Source of the DNA: Alphaproteobacteria bacterium
Lineage (GTDB): Bacteria; Pseudomonadota; Alphaproteobacteria; Rhodobacterales; Rhodobacteraceae
DNA: 64,000 bases
Assembly: GCA_030426685.1 (NCBI GenBank)
Contig: JAUHYC010000001.1
Coordinates: forward strand, 124,001-188,000
Reading direction: 5' to 3'
A program made the translations under genes and the position numbers. Shown here piece after piece: positions 16,609 through 25,418 of the stretch; position 1 is the stretch's first letter; every line of letters begins with the position of its first letter. Below the pieces are notes generated by a model, which saw nothing but the letters and a program-made list of their open reading frames with translations, made no database searches and was not told the origin of the DNA.

Positions 16609-17625
16609 TCAGTTGCCGCCGCGCTGTTGGTTCAGCGTGGCCTGAACTAGATCATAGAGATCCTGTGCTGGCAGGCCCTGAGCCGTCATGTCCTCAATCC
16701 ACTTCTCACGGATCGGATCGGCCGCCTTGGTGCGGAACTCTTCAATCACGGCATCGTCGATCATGACTTTTTCGACACCCTTCTCTTCCAGCACGCCATC
16801 CCATTTTTCCAGCAATCCACCATAGTTGGCCAGATAATGCGCGATGGCTTCGTCGATCGAACTATCCAGAGCTTCGCGGTGATCCGCGGGAAGGGCCTCA
16901 TAGGCGTCGATATTCACCACCACCGGACAGTTCACCGTTCCGGGATTAAGGTTGGCTGTCCACCAGTCAGCCTCATTGATCGTGCCGAAGGACAGATGTG
17001 CGTGCTGGGCAAAGGCCACAGTATCAACCACACCCGATTCCATCGCGTTGTAGGCTTCGGTCGCGGGAACCGAGGTGGGCACACCTCCGACGGCCTCGAA
17101 TGCTTGCCCCAGACCGCCTGTGGCCCGCACCCTCATCCCGTCGAAATCGGCCAGCTCGTCACGAGCCTCACCGGTGCCAACCAGATTGTACTGAGGCATG
17201 GGCGACGTCATGATGATACGCGCGTTCCATTGGGCCATCTCATCCTTGACGGCAGGATGGTCATAGACCGCATGGCTGACCGCCACTTCTTCGTCCAAAG
17301 TGTTCACCCCGAGAAAGGGCAACTCCAGCACAGTGATCGCGCGGTTCTTGTCGCGATGGTATCCGGCACAGAATTGTGCCATCTCAAACGCGCCAATCTC
17401 GATCCCGTCCAGATTTTCCTTGGGCTTCGACAATCCGCCATAGCTGACGTTGATGGTGAAATCGCCACCCGTTTTCTCGCTGACCAATTCAGCCAGTTTT
17501 TCAACATGCTCGGTGAAAGCGCGCCGCTTACCCCAGACCGAAGCGTTCCATTCAGTCGCCGCAGCCTCGGTGACAAAGGCCATGCCCAGGGCGGCAATGG
17601 CCGCACCGCTCAACATCTTGTTCAT
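16609..17625 (-). CDS. dctP: TRAP transporter periplasmic solute-binding protein (DctP)
   Basis: 338 aa with a Sec signal peptide (MNKMLSGAAIAALGMAFVTE, cleavage likely near AAAT). The TRAP-specific helix with the ligand-carboxylate arginine is seen in FDGMRVRATGGLGQAFEAVG, and the C-terminal stretch DPIREKWIEDM is typical. The ATG at 17625 has GGGAGAG six bases upstream, so longer in-frame starts are unlikely. It is first in the dctPQM operon and defines substrate, which I cannot name. The divergent neighbour is acetyl-CoA synthetase, across ~400 bases. Confidence 0.93.
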   Translation of the reverse strand: MNKMLSGAAIAALGMAFVTEAAATEWNASVWGKRRAFTEHVEKLAELVSEKTGGDFTINVSYGGLSKPKENLDGIEIGAFEMAQFCAGYHRDKNRAITVLELPFLGVNTLDEEVAVSHAVYDHPAVKDEMAQWNARIIMTSPMPQYNLVGTGEARDELADFDGMRVRATGGLGQAFEAVGGVPTSVPATEAYNAMESGVVDTVAFAQHAHLSFGTINEADWWTANLNPGTVNCPVVVNIDAYEALPADHREALDSSIDEAIAHYLANYGGLLEKWDGVLEEKGVEKVMIDDAVIEEFRTKAADPIREKWIEDMTAQGLPAQDLYDLVQATLNQQRGGN

Positions 17626-18022
17626 AGTGATCTCTCCCTTTGATGCGCACCCTACCGGAGCGCTTGGCATTGAAGCTAGCGCTTAGTCCAGAATGTGCCA
17701 ACCCCTGCCGTCGGAGAGGCATAGACCGGACTTTGCCAGCCCGGCCACGTCATAGTGGCGCAGGTCTGGCAGTATCCACGAGGCGCAGAATGACAGCTTA
17801 TTTATTGTTTTATAATGTTATTTTCAGCTCTCAGGAAAATCTTTTACAAAATATGCTGATCATCAGAAATTTGTTTACAAACAAATTCAAGGATTACGGC
17901 AATTTATTTATTTCTTTTCCGAACCCCGTATTATTCAACTCGGGAGGAACCGGATCGACATTGCCTGACCAGCGGGCATTATCAATCCCATATAGTCCAG
18001 TCCAGAGGGAGGAGCCTCAACC
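17626..18022. promoter_or_regulatory. Divergent dctP/acs regulatory region, AT-rich core
   Basis: This ~400-base spacer has no credible gene. Bases ~17795-17935 are strikingly AT-rich compared with the flanks and hold several T/A runs (TTATTTATTGTTTTATAATG), consistent with promoters and regulator sites for acs. A 20-base palindrome lies inside and is listed separately. The last 20 bases carry the acs ribosome-binding site GGGAGGAG. Confidence 0.6.
17868..17887. promoter_or_regulatory. 20-bp palindrome upstream of acs
   Basis: AATTTGTTTACAAACAAATT: two perfect 9-base arms around AC, 136 bases before the acs start. Size and symmetry suit a dimeric regulator of acetate metabolism. Which protein binds is unknown. 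Confidence 0.5.
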
Positions 18023-19987
18023 ATGACCACCGCTGCCCAGGCAGATGCCAAAGTATATCCGCCATCCGCAGAAACCGTCGCCCGCGCGCATGTCGACGCC
18101 GACAAATATGCCAATATGTATGAGGCCTCGATCAACAACCCTGAGGCGTTCTGGGATGAGCATGGCAAGCGTGTAGACTGGATCAAGCCCTATACTCAGG
18201 TCAAAGACGTCTCTTATGATTTAGGTTCGGTCAAAATCAACTGGTTTGCCGATGGCACACTGAACGTTTCGGCCAACTGCCTGGATCGCCATCTGAAAAC
18301 CCGTGGCGATCAGACGGCCATCATCTGGGAACCGGATGATCCGCAGGAGCCTGCTCAGCATATCACCTATGCCGAACTGCATCGCCGCACCTGCCGCATG
18401 GCCAACATTCTGGAATCCATGGGCGTGCGCAAAGGTGATCGCGTTGTCATCTATCTGCCTATGATCCCTGAAGCCGCCTACGCGATGCTGGCCTGCGCAC
18501 GTATCGGCGCGATCCACTCGATCGTTTTCGCTGGCTTCTCGCCGGATGCTCTTGCCGCGCGAGTCAACGGCTGCGACGCAAAAGTTATCATTACCGCTGA
18601 TGAAGCACCTCGTGGAGGCCGCAAGACTCCGCTGAAGTCAAACGCCGATGCTGCCTTGCTACACTGCAAGGATACGGTCAAATGTCTGGTGGTGAAGCGC
18701 ACCGGCGGTCAGACCACCTGGATCGACGGCCGCGACTATGACTACAACGAAATGGCGTTGGAGGCTGACGATTACTGCGCCCCTGCCGAGATGAACGCCG
18801 AAGATCCGCTGTTTATTCTCTATACATCCGGCTCGACCGGGCAACCGAAGGGTGTTGTGCACTCGACCGGTGGTTATCTGGTCTATGCCGCGCTGACGCA
18901 CGAAATAACCTTCGACTATCATGAAGGCGACGTCTATTGGTGTACGGCCGATGTGGGCTGGGTCACCGGCCACAGCTATATCGTCTATGGCCCGCTAGCC
19001 AATGGCGCGACCACGCTGATGTTCGAAGGTGTTCCGACTTATCCGGATGCGGGACGTTTCTGGGAAGTGTGCGCCAAGCACAAGGTAAACCAGTTCTATA
19101 CAGCTCCGACCGCGATCCGCGCACTGATGGGTCAAGGCAATGAATTTGTCGAAAAACACGACCTGAGCGATCTGCGCCTGCTGGGCACAGTCGGTGAGCC
19201 GATCAATCCCGAGGCCTGGAACTGGTACAACGATGTCGTCGGTAAGGGCAAATGCCCGATCGTTGATACCTGGTGGCAGACCGAAACAGGCGGTCACATG
19301 ATGACCCCCCTGCCAGGCGCACATGATCTGAAACCCGGCTCGGCTCAGAAACCCTTCTTCGGCGTGCAGCCGGTCGTTCTGGATCCGCAATCGGGCGTTG
19401 AGATCGACGGCAACGGCGTCGAAGGCGTCCTGTGCATCAAGGATAGCTGGCCCGGCCAGATGCGGACCGTCTGGGGCGATCACGAGCGGTTCGAAAAGAC
19501 CTATTTCTCGGATTACAAAGGCTATTACTTCACCGGTGACGGATGCCGCCGCGATGAGGATGGCGACTATTGGATCACCGGTCGCGTCGACGACGTGATC
19601 AACGTCTCAGGTCATCGCATGGGCACAGCCGAGGTGGAAAGCGCATTGGTCGCCCATGTCGCCGTAGCTGAGGCTGCTGTGGTGGGCTATCCCCATGAAA
19701 TCAAAGGACAAGGTATCTATTGCTACGTCACTTTGATGAATGATCGCGAGCCTTCGGATGAGCTGCTGAAAGAGCTGCGCACATGGGTCCGGACCGAGAT
19801 CGGTCCGATCGCCTCGCCAGACGTCATTCAGTGGGCGCCGGGCCTGCCCAAGACGCGCTCAGGCAAAATCATGCGCCGTATCCTGCGCAAGATTGCCGAG
19901 AACGATTTCGGCTCGCTGGGCGACACCTCGACGCTTGCGGATCCATCGGTCGTTGATGACCTGATCCAGAACCGCGCAAACAAGTGA
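18023..19987 (+). CDS. acsA: Acetyl-CoA synthetase (AMP-forming)
   Basis: 654 aa, full-length Acs. It activates acetate with ATP to acetyl-AMP, then forms acetyl-CoA, releasing AMP and pyrophosphate. The adenylation motif [20 protein letters not shown] (~residue 265), the TWWQTETGG motif and the C-terminal [17 protein letters not shown] are all present; the lysine of that last motif (~613) is the one acetylated by Pat-type enzymes in other bacteria. The adenylate kinase gene starts 4-7 bases after the stop, and an acetate-type symporter follows. Upstream DNA is AT-rich with a palindrome, so expression is probably regulated. Confidence 0.97.
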   Translation: MTTAAQADAKVYPPSAETVARAHVDADKYANMYEASINNPEAFWDEHGKRVDWIKPYTQVKDVSYDLGSVKINWFADGTLNVSANCLDRHLKTRGDQTAIIWEPDDPQEPAQHITYAELHRRTCRMANILESMGVRKGDRVVIYLPMIPEAAYAMLACARIGAIHSIVFAGFSPDALAARVNGCDAKVIITADEAPRGGRKTPLKSNADAALLHCKDTVKCLVVKRTGGQTTWIDGRDYDYNEMALEADDYCAPAEMNAEDPLFILYTSGSTGQPKGVVHSTGGYLVYAALTHEITFDYHEGDVYWCTADVGWVTGHSYIVYGPLANGATTLMFEGVPTYPDAGRFWEVCAKHKVNQFYTAPTAIRALMGQGNEFVEKHDLSDLRLLGTVGEPINPEAWNWYNDVVGKGKCPIVDTWWQTETGGHMMTPLPGAHDLKPGSAQKPFFGVQPVVLDPQSGVEIDGNGVEGVLCIKDSWPGQMRTVWGDHERFEKTYFSDYKGYYFTGDGCRRDEDGDYWITGRVDDVINVSGHRMGTAEVESALVAHVAVAEAAVVGYPHEIKGQGIYCYVTLMNDREPSDELLKELRTWVRTEIGPIASPDVIQWAPGLPKTRSGKIMRRILRKIAENDFGSLGDTSTLADPSVVDDLIQNRANK

Positions 19988-19994
19988 GGGTGTG

Positions 19995-20678
19995 ATGGAC
20001 GCTGCCACGACAACGACCCCCGCAGTTCTGATCCTTCTCGGCCCTCCGGGCGCCGGGAAGGGCACGCAGGCCCGCATGCTTGAAAACAAGTTTGGACTGG
20101 TCCAGCTCAGCACCGGCGACCTGCTGCGCGACGCTGTTGCCGCGGGTACCCCAGCCGGGCTCGAGGCCAAAGCCGTGATGGAAGCCGGTGATCTGGTAAG
20201 TGATGGGATCGTCATTGCGATCCTGCGTGACCGAATGGCCAAACCCGACTGCGCCAAGGGCGTCATTCTGGACGGATTTCCGCGCACGACGGTTCAGGCC
20301 GAGGCGCTCGACGGATTGCTGGCATCCTCGGATCAAAATGTCAGTGCCGCGATCAGCCTCGAGGTTGAGGATGACGAGATGGTGACCCGGATTTCGGGAC
20401 GCTACACCTGTGCGGGCTGCGGTGAAGGGTACCATGACACGTTCAAGAAGCCCGTCGAAGAAGGCAAATGCGATAAATGCGGTCACACAGAGTTCAAACG
20501 CCGTGCCGACGACAATGCCGAAACGGTTGCGTCCCGCCTTGCCGCGTATCATGCCCAGACCGCACCGCTGATTGACTACTATCAGGCTCAGGGCGTGCTG
20601 AAAGGCATCGACGCCATGGGCCAGATCGACGACATCGCCCGCGACCTTCAAGGTCTTGTGGGTGAGGTCATGAGATAA
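19995..20678 (+). CDS. adk: Adenylate kinase, zinc-containing LID type
   Basis: 227 aa. It interconverts ATP + AMP and two ADP. The P-loop is GPPGAGKGTQARML and the LID domain has a four-cysteine zinc site (CAGCGEGYHDTF ... CDKCGHTEF). The start is ATG 19995 or the overlapping GTG 19992. Bacterial adk usually lies in the ribosomal-protein cluster near secY; this copy follows acs directly. It fits Acs biochemically, because Acs yields one AMP per acetate and the kinase returns it to ADP. Whether it is the only adk in the genome cannot be seen here. Confidence 0.94.
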   Translation: MDAATTTTPAVLILLGPPGAGKGTQARMLENKFGLVQLSTGDLLRDAVAAGTPAGLEAKAVMEAGDLVSDGIVIAILRDRMAKPDCAKGVILDGFPRTTVQAEALDGLLASSDQNVSAAISLEVEDDEMVTRISGRYTCAGCGEGYHDTFKKPVEEGKCDKCGHTEFKRRADDNAETVASRLAAYHAQTAPLIDYYQAQGVLKGIDAMGQIDDIARDLQGLVGEVMR

Positions 20679-20689
20679 GGGGAGGAGAC

Positions 20690-20706
20690 AAGCCCCCAAG
20701 GGGCTT
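20690..20706 (+). terminator. Short hairpin after adk
   Basis: AAGCCCC-CAA-GGGGCTT stem 12 bases after the adk stop, with only a weak T-tract. It may be a leaky terminator or a processing site between acs-adk and the symporter operon. Confidence 0.4.
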
Positions 20707-20863
20707 TGATCCTACAACTGAATACTTCGACGAACCCGCCTTGGCGGACCGGAGAAGTACTGCCTGACGCCAACTGGCGTTCGGCTCTATCGAGAAGCGG
20801 CCCACCGTACTGGAGGAGTTGGGCAATGGGCCGCTTATGAGGGAAGCGAAGGAGGAACCCGCA
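20707..20863 (+). promoter_or_regulatory. Structured leader region upstream of the DUF4212/symporter genes
   Basis: The ~160 bases carry several inverted repeats close together: ACGCCA-AC-TGGCGT (20767-20780) and GCGGCCCA (20797-20804) pairing perfectly with TGGGCCGC (20827-20834). The second stem encloses a Shine-Dalgarno-like GGAGGAG that is not followed by a long ORF. The real ribosome-binding site (AAGGAGGAA, ~20850) lies just after. It could be a cis-regulatory 5' UTR. Confidence 0.4.
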
Positions 20864-21148
20864 ATGGCGGATCATTCAACAAACTCCGCGCAGACTGCCG
20901 AAGCCGACAAAGGCTATTGGCAGGCCAACCTGCGCCTCATCTACATCAGCCTCGCGATCTGGGCGCTGGTGTCGTTTGGATTCGGCATTCTGCTGCGTCC
21001 ACTGCTGTCCGGCATCGCCGTTGGCGGCACTGATCTTGGCTTTTGGTTCGCTCAGCAGGGATCGATCCTGGTCTTTCTGGTGCTGATCTTCAACTACGCC
21101 TGGCGCATGAACAAGCTCGACGCCGAATTCGGCGTGGACGAGGAGTAA
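20864..21148 (+). CDS. DUF4212 protein, small subunit of sodium:solute symporter
   Basis: 94 aa with two transmembrane helices (~21-43 and ~55-78) and the ending FNYAWRMNKLDAEFGVDEE. The ATG at 20864 has GGAGGAA nine bases before it; the in-frame extension to 20819 lacks a good site. DUF4212 proteins are encoded beside SSS-family permeases, as here, with five bases between stop and start. They are thought to be an accessory subunit of the transporter, comparable to YhdT/PanF pairs. The acs context makes acetate or a short monocarboxylate the likely solute. Confidence 0.88.
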   Translation: MADHSTNSAQTAEADKGYWQANLRLIYISLAIWALVSFGFGILLRPLLSGIAVGGTDLGFWFAQQGSILVFLVLIFNYAWRMNKLDAEFGVDEE

Positions 21149-21153
21149 GAGCC

Positions 21154-22938
21154 ATGGACCAGTTTACCATCAACCTGCTATTTGTTGGCGCGTCCTTTGC
21201 GCTGTACATCGGCATCGCGATCTGGGCCCGTGCGGGTTCCACATCTGAATTCTACGCCGCTGGTCGCGGCGTGCACCCGGTCACCAACGGTATGGCGACA
21301 GCAGCGGACTGGATGTCTGCAGCCTCGTTCATCTCGATGGCGGGCCTCATTGCCTTTACCGGCTATGACAACTCGACCTTCCTGATGGGTTGGACCGGTG
21401 GCTACGTGCTGCTGGCTCTGCTGCTTGCGCCCTACCTGCGTAAGTTCGGCAAGTTCACCGTCTCGGAATTCATCGGCGACCGTTTCTACAGCCAGACCGC
21501 ACGCATCGTTGCGGTGATCTGTCTGATCGTCGCGTCGGTGACCTACGTGATCGGTCAGATGACCGGCGTTGGCGTGGCCTTTGGCCGCTTCCTTGAGGTT
21601 TCCAACACCACCGGTCTGCTGATCGGCGCGGGCGTTGTGTTTGCCTACGCGGTGTTTGGTGGGATGAAGGGCGTGACCTACACTCAGGTCGCTCAGTACT
21701 GCGTGCTGATCACCGCCTATACCATCCCGGCAATCTTCATCTCGCTGCAGCTGACCGGCACGCCTGTTCCGGCGCTGGGTCTGTTTGGTGACACCGCCAG
21801 CGGTGAACCCCTGCTGACCAAGCTGGACGCCATCGTGACCGAGCTGGGCTTCAACGACTATACGGCCCACCACTCGAACACGTTGAACATGGTTCTGTTC
21901 ACCCTGTCGCTGATGATCGGTACTGCGGGTCTGCCGCACGTCATCATGCGCTTCTTCACCGTCCCCAAAGTGTCTGACGCACGTTGGTCGGCAGGCTGGG
22001 CGCTGGTCTTCATCGCATTGCTGTACCTGACCGCTCCTGCGGTTGGCGCCATGGCGCGTCTGAACATCACCGACATGATGTGGCCCAATGGTGGCATCGA
22101 AGGTGGCGCCGTTTCGGTCGAGGAAATCGACACCGATCCGCGTTATGACTGGATGGCCACGTGGCAGAAGACCGGTCTGCTGGACTGGGAAGACAAAAAC
22201 GGCGACGGCAAGATCCAGTATTATAACGACAAGTCCGAAGCGATGACCGCTATCGCGGAAGAAAAGGGCTGGGTCGGTAACGAGCTGACCAAGTTCAACC
22301 GCGACATCCTGGTTCTGGCCAATCCCGAGATTGCCAACCTGCCGGGTTGGGTGATCGGTCTGGTCGCTGCCGGTGGTCTTGCCGCTGCTCTGTCGACCGC
22401 TGCGGGCCTGTTGCTGGCGATCTCGTCAGCCGTGTCCCACGACCTTGTCAAAGGTGCGATAAACCCGTCAATCTCTGAAAAGGGAGAACTGCTGGCGGCA
22501 CGTATCGCAATGGCTGTTGCCATCGTGGTTGCCACTTATCTGGGTCTGAATCCTCCGGGATTTGCGGCGCAGACGGTTGCCCTGGCATTCGGTCTGGCTG
22601 CTGCCTCGATCTTCCCGGCGCTGATGATGGGGATCTTCTCGACCCGCATCAACAACACCGGCGCGGTTGCTGGCATGTTGGCTGGTCTGGTGGTTACACT
22701 GGTCTACATCTTCCTGCACAAGGGTTGGTTGTTCATCCCAGGCACCAACTCGTTCACCGATGCTGACCCGCTCCTGGGTCCGATCAAGTCGACCTCGTTC
22801 GGCGCAATCGGTGCGATGATCAACTTTGCGGTTGCCTACACAGTTGCAGGCATGACCAAAGAGACCCCGCAGGAGATCGTTGAATTGGTCGAAAGCGTTC
22901 GCATTCCCCGTGGCGCGGGCGCAGCTCAGAATAAATGA
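21154..22938 (+). CDS. Sodium:solute symporter, ActP-like (VC_2705 subfamily)
   Basis: 594 aa, about 13 transmembrane helices. The SSS pattern is clear: SEFYAAGRGVHPVTNGMATAADWMSAASFI, here with the sodium-site residues in helix 1, and GLPHVIMRFFTVP in the core. A ~95-residue hydrophilic insert (~305-410) with an EF-hand-like DKNGDGKIQ segment is typical of this subfamily. The frame extends upstream to 21043, but ATG 21154 follows the DUF4212 stop closely and gives the standard N-terminus. Placed after acs, it probably imports acetate or a related acid; substrate not proven. Confidence 0.93.
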   Translation: MDQFTINLLFVGASFALYIGIAIWARAGSTSEFYAAGRGVHPVTNGMATAADWMSAASFISMAGLIAFTGYDNSTFLMGWTGGYVLLALLLAPYLRKFGKFTVSEFIGDRFYSQTARIVAVICLIVASVTYVIGQMTGVGVAFGRFLEVSNTTGLLIGAGVVFAYAVFGGMKGVTYTQVAQYCVLITAYTIPAIFISLQLTGTPVPALGLFGDTASGEPLLTKLDAIVTELGFNDYTAHHSNTLNMVLFTLSLMIGTAGLPHVIMRFFTVPKVSDARWSAGWALVFIALLYLTAPAVGAMARLNITDMMWPNGGIEGGAVSVEEIDTDPRYDWMATWQKTGLLDWEDKNGDGKIQYYNDKSEAMTAIAEEKGWVGNELTKFNRDILVLANPEIANLPGWVIGLVAAGGLAAALSTAAGLLLAISSAVSHDLVKGAINPSISEKGELLAARIAMAVAIVVATYLGLNPPGFAAQTVALAFGLAAASIFPALMMGIFSTRINNTGAVAGMLAGLVVTLVYIFLHKGWLFIPGTNSFTDADPLLGPIKSTSFGAIGAMINFAVAYTVAGMTKETPQEIVELVESVRIPRGAGAAQNK

Positions 22939-22945
22939 GCATGAT

Positions 22946-22980
22946 GCGACACGTGGACAGGCTCCATGTGTCGCGTCTTT
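22946..22980 (+). terminator. Rho-independent terminator after the symporter
   Basis: GCGACACGTGG and CCATGTGTCGC pair with a single G-U, followed by GTCTTTTG. It lies eight bases after the symporter stop. Confidence 0.75.
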
Positions 22981-22992
22981 TGACCGACGACT

Positions 22993-23022
22993 CCCGCCCG
23001 GAACACCACCGGGCGGGACTTT
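22993..23022 (+). terminator. Second hairpin terminator before the CBS/DUF294 gene
   Basis: Perfect CCCGCCCGG / CCGGGCGGG stem followed by ACTTTTAA. Two terminator-like hairpins in tandem suggest that the downstream gene is either reached by read-through only or has its own promoter inside the 108-base gap. Confidence 0.7.
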
Positions 23023-23046
23023 TAATTCAGACCTTCGGAGAATCCG

Positions 23047-24870
23047 ATGCCCCTGACCCATGATGAGATCACCCGGTTTCTGAAATCCGTGCATCCCTAT
23101 GATGCCCTGCCCTCTGAAGTGCTGGATGATCTGGCAAAGCAGATCGAGGTCTGGGAACTGGAAGAGGACAGCGCGATCTACGAACTGGGACAGGCCATGC
23201 CGGGTGTGTTTGTCATCTATGAGGGTCAGGTTGAAATCACTGATGAGAACGGTGCCGTCGTGTCGCATCTCGGTCTCAGGAATTCTTTCGGTGAACGTGG
23301 ATTGCTGAAAGATGGCAAGGCAGCCACCAAAGCCCGGGCGCATACTCCGTCGGTTCTGATGGTTCTACCCCCCAATCTGGTGCGCGAACTGATCCAGGGG
23401 CACGATGTCGTTGCAAAATTCTTCAACCGAACACGCGGAACGCGAACCGGGCCACAAGGGCTGGCCACCAGCACCGTCAGCGTCCTGATGGCGCGCGACC
23501 CGGCCACCTGCCCGCCCGACACGCCAGTGCAAACCGCCGCTCAGATCATGCGCGACCGCCATATCTCATCGCTCTGCGTAACCGAGGGTGATGCGCTCCT
23601 TGGTATCGCCACATTGCGTGACATTTCGGGCAAATACGTCGCGGATGCGATGCCTGAAACAACTTCGATCTCTTCAATCATGACTACCGACCCGGTCACG
23701 CTGGCCCCCACCGATATCGGCTCGGACGTGCTGCATGTGATGATGGAGCGTGGGATCGGTCACATCCCGATTTCGGAAGCCGGGCGGTTGGTCGGCATCG
23801 TCACTCAGACCGACCTGACCCATTATCAGGCCGTGAACTCTGGCGAACTGGTGCGCCGGATTGCCAGTGCCAGCACCGCAAAGGAGATGGCAGGTGTCAC
23901 AGCCGAGATTCCGCAGCTTTTGGTTCAATTGGTCGCGGGTGGCAACCGGCATGAAATCGTAACGCGGCTGATTACGGACATTGCCGATACTGTTACGCGT
24001 CGCCTGCTGGCAATGGCCGAAGCCGAACTTGGTGCACCACCAGTTCCTTACCTGTGGCTGGCCTGTGGCTCTCAGGGTCGGCAGGAGCAGACCGGCGTGT
24101 CAGATCAGGACAACTGTCTGATGCTGGACGACAGCGTGTCAGAGGCAGACATGCCCTATTTCGCGGCGATGGCCAAATATGTCTCGGACGGGTTGGACAC
24201 CTGCGGGTACTTCTATTGCCCTGGCGACATGATGGCTACAAATCCGCGTTGGTGTCAGCCCGTCCGAGTGTGGCGGGACTACTTCAAAGGTTGGATCGCC
24301 AAACCGAACCCCGAGGCGCAAATGCTGGCTTCGGTCATGTTCGACCTGCGCCCGATCGGTGGAGCGTTCGAACTCTTCACCGATCTTCAGGCCGACACGC
24401 TGGCTGCTGCCAATGCGAATTCGATCTTCGTAGCGCATATGATTGCCAACTCGCTGAAACACACCCCGCCATTGGGATTGCTGCGTGGTTTTGCCACCAT
24501 CCGCTCGGGTGAGCATCGCAACACGCTGGATCTAAAGCATAACGGCGTGGTGCCCGTGGTCGACCTTGCGCGCGTCTACAGTCTTCAGGGGCAATTGACC
24601 GAGGTTAACACCCGCGCAAGGCTGAATGCTGCTGAGGTAGCGGGCGTTCTCAGCGCCTCGGGCGCACGCGATCTGTTGGATGCCTATGACCTGATCGCCG
24701 AAACTCGGCTGGAGCACCAAGTTCAACTGGTCAAATCCGGCAATGCCCCGGACAATTACCTGCCTCCGGCAGAGCTGTCCGACTTTGAGCGAAGTCATCT
24801 GCGCGACGCCTTTGTGGTGGTAAAGACGATGCAATCGGCTGTTGGGCATGGCAAAGGGATGCTGGGCTAA
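23047..24870 (+). CDS. cNMP-binding/CBS/DUF294 nucleotidyltransferase-like protein
   Basis: 607 aa with four modules: a cyclic-nucleotide-binding-like beta barrel (~15-130, VFVIYEGQVEITDENG), a pair of CBS domains (~145-265), a DUF294 nucleotidyltransferase fold (~290-430; GSQGRQEQTGVSDQDNCLML has the GS...D-x-D layout), and DUF294_C (~440-600). CBS domains commonly bind AMP/ATP, so the protein may sense the AMP made by Acs and signal to transport or another target. The same order (symporter, DUF294 protein, exonuclease) is seen in other proteobacteria. The enzymatic product is unknown; GlnD-like transfer is possible by fold. Confidence 0.9.
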   Translation: MPLTHDEITRFLKSVHPYDALPSEVLDDLAKQIEVWELEEDSAIYELGQAMPGVFVIYEGQVEITDENGAVVSHLGLRNSFGERGLLKDGKAATKARAHTPSVLMVLPPNLVRELIQGHDVVAKFFNRTRGTRTGPQGLATSTVSVLMARDPATCPPDTPVQTAAQIMRDRHISSLCVTEGDALLGIATLRDISGKYVADAMPETTSISSIMTTDPVTLAPTDIGSDVLHVMMERGIGHIPISEAGRLVGIVTQTDLTHYQAVNSGELVRRIASASTAKEMAGVTAEIPQLLVQLVAGGNRHEIVTRLITDIADTVTRRLLAMAEAELGAPPVPYLWLACGSQGRQEQTGVSDQDNCLMLDDSVSEADMPYFAAMAKYVSDGLDTCGYFYCPGDMMATNPRWCQPVRVWRDYFKGWIAKPNPEAQMLASVMFDLRPIGGAFELFTDLQADTLAAANANSIFVAHMIANSLKHTPPLGLLRGFATIRSGEHRNTLDLKHNGVVPVVDLARVYSLQGQLTEVNTRARLNAAEVAGVLSASGARDLLDAYDLIAETRLEHQVQLVKSGNAPDNYLPPAELSDFERSHLRDAFVVVKTMQSAVGHGKGMLG

Positions 24871-24897
24871 AGCAGCAGAAATGAACGGAGAGGCATC

Positions 24898-25416
24898 ATG
24901 TTTCTGGAACTGATCGGCACGATTTTTGCGGGATTTGCCTTTGCAGGTGTCGTGATGGTTGTGAACAAACTGACCGGAGGCCGCCTGCCCAAATGGGCGG
25001 CACCAGTCGCGGCGGGTGTCGGAATGATCGCCATGACGATTACCAGCGAATATTCCTGGTACGACCGTACCCGGGACCAGCTGCCTGAAAGCCTGACAGT
25101 CGTGCAAGAGGTGGAAAGCCGCGCATTCTACCGGCCATGGACCTACGCAGTACCCTTTGTCGATCGCTTCGCGGCCATTGATACCATTTCGGTGCGCACC
25201 AATGATAAAGTGCCGGATGAACGTCTGGTCGATCTCTATTTCTTTGGCCGCTGGGCTCCGGTGTCCAAGATGCCCGTTGCCGTCAATTGTGCCGATAACA
25301 GCCGTGCCAACCTGGCGGATGGGGCTGAATTCGCTGATGACGGGCGTCTGCTGAACGCCAGTTGGATCAAGATCGACGCCGACGATCCCGTGATCGAGGC
25401 AACCTGCGGGGTCTGA
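24898..25416 (+). CDS. Conserved membrane protein of unknown function in acetate cluster
   Basis: 172 aa. Residues ~1-20 and ~34-50 are hydrophobic; the remaining ~115 residues look like a soluble domain outside the membrane with the motif TSEYSWYDRTRDQLPESL and two cysteines (AVNCADNS and EATCGV at the C-terminus) that could form a disulfide. I do not recognise a domain. It is flanked by the DUF294 gene (27 bases) and the exonuclease gene (2 bases between stop and ATG), so it belongs to this operon. Confidence 0.8.
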   Translation: MFLELIGTIFAGFAFAGVVMVVNKLTGGRLPKWAAPVAAGVGMIAMTITSEYSWYDRTRDQLPESLTVVQEVESRAFYRPWTYAVPFVDRFAAIDTISVRTNDKVPDERLVDLYFFGRWAPVSKMPVAVNCADNSRANLADGAEFADDGRLLNASWIKIDADDPVIEATCGV

Positions 25417-25418
25417 CG

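Noticed and set aside
19869..20699. 276-codon minus-strand frame opposite adk
   Set aside because: Adk motifs are complete on the plus strand and the antisense product has no domain or start signal.
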